Source: Archaeoglobus sp.
GTDB taxonomy: Archaea > Halobacteriota > Archaeoglobi > Archaeoglobales > Archaeoglobaceae
Direction of reading: 5' to 3'
Length of the DNA: 8,297 nucleotides
Assembly: GCA_003978865.1 (NCBI GenBank)
Contig: QNXS01000053.1
Coordinates: 1 to 8,297, forward strand
The notes under the pieces are model-generated. The model worked only from the letters and a program-made list of their open reading frames with translations. It was not told where the DNA came from and ran no database searches. A program made the translations under genes and the position numbers. Shown one piece after another: positions 6,241 to 8,297 of the stretch; position 1 is the stretch's first letter; every line of letters begins with the position of its first letter.

Positions 6241-6272
6241 TATTCTTTATATCGCTGAAGTAAATATAAATT
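6241..6272. promoter_or_regulatory. Compact divergent promoter of rimI-like and UPF0146 genes
   Basis: Two TATA boxes point away from each other in 39 bp. On the plus strand CTTTATAT (6245-6252) lies 24 nt before the GTG at 6273. On the minus strand TTTATATTTA (6270-6261) lies about 32 nt before the ATG at 6233. Each box sits close to the other gene's expected initiation site, so the two transcription complexes would probably exclude each other. Both messages would be leaderless or nearly so. Confidence 0.55.
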
Positions 6273-6677
6273 GTGCATCCAGAAACTGTAGCCGAGTATG
6301 TATCTGCCTTTGGTAAGGCGGTTGAACTTTGTTCAGGTTACTATGCTGAAGTAGCTAAACTACTGCATAAAGCCGGGAAACTTGTATGTGTATGTGATAT
6401 AAATGAAGAAGTAAGAAGCAAATTTTCCAAACTCGGAATAAAGTTTGTGGTGTGCGACATTTTTGATCCATGTTTAGATATTTTGGAATACTGCAGAAAA
6501 GCTGATGTAGTGTATTCAATACGGCCACCTCCAGAATTATGGAATTCAATAGCAAAGCTTGCTGAGAACTGTAACTGTGTATGTGTGATAAGACCTATGA
6601 AGTTTGATCTGTGCAACGTTAAGGGTTTTAAGCTTGAATACTACAAAGATGAGATATTTTACGTTTCTCGGGTTTGA
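6273..6677 (+). CDS. UPF0146 family Rossmann-like protein
   Basis: A 134-residue protein with the UPF0146 layout: an N-terminal helix, a first strand and loop KAVELCSGYYAEVAKLL (about 15-31), a second strand KLVCVCDIN (about 36-44), DIFDPCLDILEYCRKADVVYSIRPPPEL (62-89) with the family signature YSIRPPPEL, and a last strand CVCVIRPMKFDL. The fold resembles SAM-dependent methyltransferases, but the first loop is a modest version (ELCSGYYAE) of the family's glycine-containing loop and no catalytic activity is established. Cys is unusually frequent (Cys20, 38, 40, 61, 67, 74, 101, 103, 113). The start is the GTG at 6273, supported by a TATA box 24 nt upstream and by the family-like N-terminus; no ATG is available nearby. 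It is divergent from the rimI-like gene. Confidence 0.85.
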   Translation: MHPETVAEYVSAFGKAVELCSGYYAEVAKLLHKAGKLVCVCDINEEVRSKFSKLGIKFVVCDIFDPCLDILEYCRKADVVYSIRPPPELWNSIAKLAENCNCVCVIRPMKFDLCNVKGFKLEYYKDEIFYVSRV

Positions 6678-6705
6678 ACTTCAAACTACGGTGAATTAAA
6701 ATGTA

Positions 6706-6717
6706 AAATTTATATTC
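6706..6717 (+). promoter_or_regulatory. TATA box of the 54-residue double-CxxC gene
   Basis: AAAATTTATATT is centred about 27 nt before the ATG at 6739, so transcription would start within a few bases of the codon. It argues that this short frame is a real, separately transcribed gene. Confidence 0.5.
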
Positions 6718-6738
6718 AACCACCACTGCCATGCATCG

Positions 6739-6903
6739 ATGAAGGTGGTGTGCCAATACTGCGGGAAGGTCGTTCACATAAGCGAGGCAGCTGGATGGTT
6801 ACTTGATCACTGGCTTGGATACAGATTTACGGAGGATGAAGTAAAAAAAGTTGGTTTATGCCCGGATTGCATGCGCGGTATAGCCAGTAAGAGCCTTTGC
6901 TAA
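6739..6903 (+). CDS. Small double-CxxC (zinc-ribbon) protein, 54 residues
   Basis: A frame of 54 codons with clear protein character: it begins MKVVCQYCGKVVHISEAAGW, continues through a Trp/Asp-rich middle, and ends LCPDCMRGIASKSLC. Cys5-x2-Cys8 and Cys41-x2-Cys44 form the usual two knuckles of a zinc ribbon, separated by a helix-like segment WLLDHWLGYRF. There is no membrane segment or signal. I do not recognise the family. The start ATG (6739) fits a TATA box 27 nt upstream, whereas the ATG at 6731 runs straight into a stop. The gene follows UPF0146 by 61 bp and is convergent with the MidA-like gene, 25 bp away. A role as a nucleic-acid or protein-binding adaptor is possible but unproven. 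Confidence 0.75.
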   Translation: MKVVCQYCGKVVHISEAAGWLLDHWLGYRFTEDEVKKVGLCPDCMRGIASKSLC

Positions 6904-6928
6904 TGCATAAGTACAAGTTACTACCAAA

Positions 6929-7918
6929 CTACCCGTAGCTTAAGCCATCACTGAAATCTCTAAAATCAAGATTTTTATTGTATTTTATCCAGTAGCCGAA
7001 TGTAGGAACGCTTTGCAAACATTTAAGCTTCCTCCACCTGATACCTTTCTGCATTACAAGTACCTTGAGTGTTACAGGCATAGCTATTGACTTGAAGCTT
7101 GAAGGTTCTTCACTTTCATCCTTCCCTATAGTATTAAGTAAGAAGTATCTGTAACTTGTAAAACCTGTTACTACCATTTCTTCTCTTTCTGCAGCTTCTA
7201 TTATTGCTGTAAAATCAACAGGTGCCGAAATTGCTCTTTTTCCGGCAGATGTATATGGATTATGGCTAAAGCTACCTCTGCTGAAACATGCAAGTCTTAA
7301 CTTTCTGGTGTAGTATTCCTCAACCGGCAAACCGTAATCAATTACCAGCATGTATCCCTCTTCAATCTTTGAGGCTATCTCTTCAGCCTTTTTAACAGCA
7401 TCTGTACACACAGCAAAAGAGTTTGCTTTGATATAGGGTTGAGCGTAATCCAAGAATTCCTCTAAGTCATCCAATTCGTCTAAAACCTCTTTGAAGTCTC
7501 CATCATACTCCACACAAACCTTCTTTCTGTTTTTTACGATGTGGAACGGTAGAGAAGTGAAATATTCATCTGCTACAACAACACCTTCAAATCCTTTTCT
7601 GATTTTTTTCTCATCTCCAAGATAATTTAAAGTTATTACCTCCCCACTCTCAAACATGTCCTCAACCGCACACTTTATAGCAGCATGTCTTATTTTTCCA
7701 ACCTCAAAATCATCATAAGGTTCAGAACTCATAATCTCTACATCACCTTTTACATAGTAACCCGCATCGGGGTGGTACAGGTTTGCCCATACAAAGTCTC
7801 TGAATGACACTCTTCCTCTGTTCCTGATAAAGCTGGCTATTATACTCCTCCTTCTCTCAAATTCTTCCATGAATTTATCTATAAGACTGAGATTATAGTC
7901 TGTAGTTTCAAGGCTCAT
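6929..7918 (-). CDS. MidA/NDUFAF7-like protein, probably without the SAM loop
   Basis: NDUFAF7/MidA proteins are SAM-dependent methyltransferases; the human member dimethylates an arginine of complex I. This 329-residue protein has the family's landmarks in order: RVSFRDFVWANLYHPDAGYY (36-55), a version of the NEvlDAlP motif as ADEYFTSLPFHIV (116-128), GYMLVIDYGLP (188-198), SAPVDFTAI (231-239) in place of DiTahVdF, and MPVTLKVLVMQKG (280-292). Between GYY and ADEYF only about 60 residues are found, where the family as I recall it has over 100, and no glycine-rich ELGxGxG SAM loop is visible. The protein may therefore be catalytically dead or use a different site. The ATG at 7916-7918 overlaps the stop of the upstream zinc-ribbon gene by 11 bases and has GGGTG nine bases before it. 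A GTG at 7930 is a weaker alternative. Confidence 0.78.
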   Translation of the reverse strand: MSLETTDYNLSLIDKFMEEFERRRSIIASFIRNRGRVSFRDFVWANLYHPDAGYYVKGDVEIMSSEPYDDFEVGKIRHAAIKCAVEDMFESGEVITLNYLGDEKKIRKGFEGVVVADEYFTSLPFHIVKNRKKVCVEYDGDFKEVLDELDDLEEFLDYAQPYIKANSFAVCTDAVKKAEEIASKIEEGYMLVIDYGLPVEEYYTRKLRLACFSRGSFSHNPYTSAGKRAISAPVDFTAIIEAAEREEMVVTGFTSYRYFLLNTIGKDESEEPSSFKSIAMPVTLKVLVMQKGIRWRKLKCLQSVPTFGYWIKYNKNLDFRDFSDGLSYG

Positions 7919-8075
7919 AGAGAAATACACCCTGCTTTTTTATCAACCTTCTACTACCACAAAACGGGCAGAACATGTTTGGAATGTGCATTGGTCCCGA
8001 GTAGCCAGTAGTTCGCCGGACTATTATGTCAAATTCCGAACCGCACCTAGTGCAGTAAAGGTGCTCAAACTTCAT
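7908..8075 (-). CDS. Small zinc-ribbon protein, 55 residues
   Basis: A 55-codon frame beginning MKFEHLYCTRCGSEFDIIV and ending GVFLYEP. Cys8-x2-Cys11-Gly and Cys36-Pro-Phe-Cys39-Gly are two classic zinc-ribbon knuckles, as in rubredoxin-like or transcription-factor ribbons, with a basic stretch (SRRLIKKQ) after the second. There is no membrane segment. The gene overlaps the downstream MidA-like gene by 11 bases (ATGAGCCTTGA), and the SD for that gene lies inside this one, so the two are translationally coupled and probably function together. Initiation appears leaderless: no SD precedes the ATG at 8075, and a weak TATA-like stretch TTTTTACAAA lies 26 nt upstream. I do not recognise the family beyond the zinc-ribbon pattern. 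Confidence 0.78.
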   Translation of the reverse strand: MKFEHLYCTRCGSEFDIIVRRTTGYSGPMHIPNMFCPFCGSRRLIKKQGVFLYEP

Positions 8076-8096
8076 AACTTAATGTTGTAGCTCATT

Positions 8097-8106
8097 TGTA
8101 AAAAAG
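8097..8106 (-). promoter_or_regulatory. Weak TATA-like box of the zinc-ribbon/MidA-like operon
   Basis: The minus strand reads TTTTTACAAA, centred about 26 nt before the ATG at 8075. The match is poor but the spacing agrees with the other promoters in the window. Confidence 0.35.
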
Positions 8107-8130
8107 ATTCTGGTTGTCTACTAATGATAG

Positions 8131-8154
8131 TGTTAACTTAAGTGTTAACTTAAT
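8131..8154. repeat. Tandem 12-bp repeat TGTTAACTTAAG/T
   Basis: TGTTAACTTAAG is followed directly by TGTTAACTTAAT: 11 of 12 bases identical. Each unit contains the palindrome GTTAAC. The repeat lies between the promoter of the zinc-ribbon operon and a probable insertion-sequence start, so it may be an operator or part of an element end. Confidence 0.6.
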
Positions 8155-8168
8155 ACCTCCAATAACTG

Positions 8169-8297
8169 ATTTGGTCAAAAGTCATTGATAAGTTGGAAAA
8201 GAGGAAATCTAAGAAGTCTCCGGTAAGGAATGGACAACACCTATAGAAGTCTGGCAATGTTTTTTGAATTTTCAAAGCATAGCGGTTCATAAACTTT
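8169..8297 (+). pseudogene. Possible 5' end of a broken transposase, cut by the window edge
   Basis: Two open stretches in different frames could be joined by one frameshift: IWSKVIDKLEKRKSKKS (from 8169) and GKEWTTPIEVWQCFLNFQSIAVHKL (8222 to the end). The second has the style of N-terminal transposase segments (a 'TP-E-W' stretch followed by 'FQSI-VHKL') that I associate with archaeal DDE transposases, and could belong to the same kind of element as the remnant at 664-1144, in the opposite orientation. The first frame stops at TAG 8247-8249, so an intact start cannot be assigned. The sequence past the edge is needed, and the call is tentative. Confidence 0.35.

Noticed and set aside
6234..6278. 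N-terminal extension of the RimI-like protein to an ATG at 6278
   Set aside because: The extra 15 residues are unlike the family, and the extension would contain the TATA box and cross the UPF0146 start codon.

Overview
The window looks like chromosomal DNA of a euryarchaeon, most likely a thermophile of the Archaeoglobales or a close relative. O-phosphoseryl-tRNA synthetase (SepS), UPF0146, UPF0058, DUF2116 and a DUF2299-like protein are families I associate with methanogens and Archaeoglobales. Promoters are archaeal: a TATA box about 24-30 nt before the start codon, usually with no leader and no Shine-Dalgarno (SD). The tRNA stems are almost pure G+C in otherwise AT-rich DNA, which fits a hyperthermophile. 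The exact species cannot be read from the sequence.

Layout, left to right. (1) 1-611, minus: the first 203 residues of a secreted, Asn/Thr-rich, sequon-dense surface protein that runs off the left edge. (2) 664-1144, minus: a decayed DDE transposase with frameshifts, an internal loss and a partly duplicated tail, followed by AT-rich DNA without genes to about 1520. (3) 1522-1596, minus: tRNA-Glu(CUC). (4) 4228 to 1649, minus: a probable operon of DUF2299-like protein, TrmO-like tRNA methyltransferase and SepS. (5) 4382-4570, plus: a zinc-ribbon/membrane-anchor miniprotein (DUF2116), convergent with a winged-helix regulator (4575-5339, minus). (6) 5531-5803, plus: UPF0058, overlapping tail-to-tail with a RimI-like acetyltransferase (5784-6233, minus). 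That gene is divergent from UPF0146 (6273-6677, plus) across a 39-bp shared promoter. (7) 6739-6903, plus: a 54-residue double-CxxC miniprotein. (8) 8075 to 6929, minus: a 55-residue zinc ribbon translationally coupled to a MidA/NDUFAF7-like protein that seems to lack the SAM-binding loop. (9) From about 8131: a 12-bp tandem repeat and what may be the broken 5' end of another insertion sequence.

Functionally, the centre is a translation neighbourhood (SepS charging tRNA-Cys with phosphoserine, TrmO-type tRNA methylation, tRNA-Glu, RimI-type protein acetylation) mixed with small archaeal proteins of unknown role. No defence system, CRISPR array or biosynthetic cluster is visible. The most interesting points are the apparent loss of the methyltransferase loop in the MidA-like protein, two zinc-ribbon genes under 60 codons, the compact divergent promoter, and the helically phased repeats around the regulator promoter.
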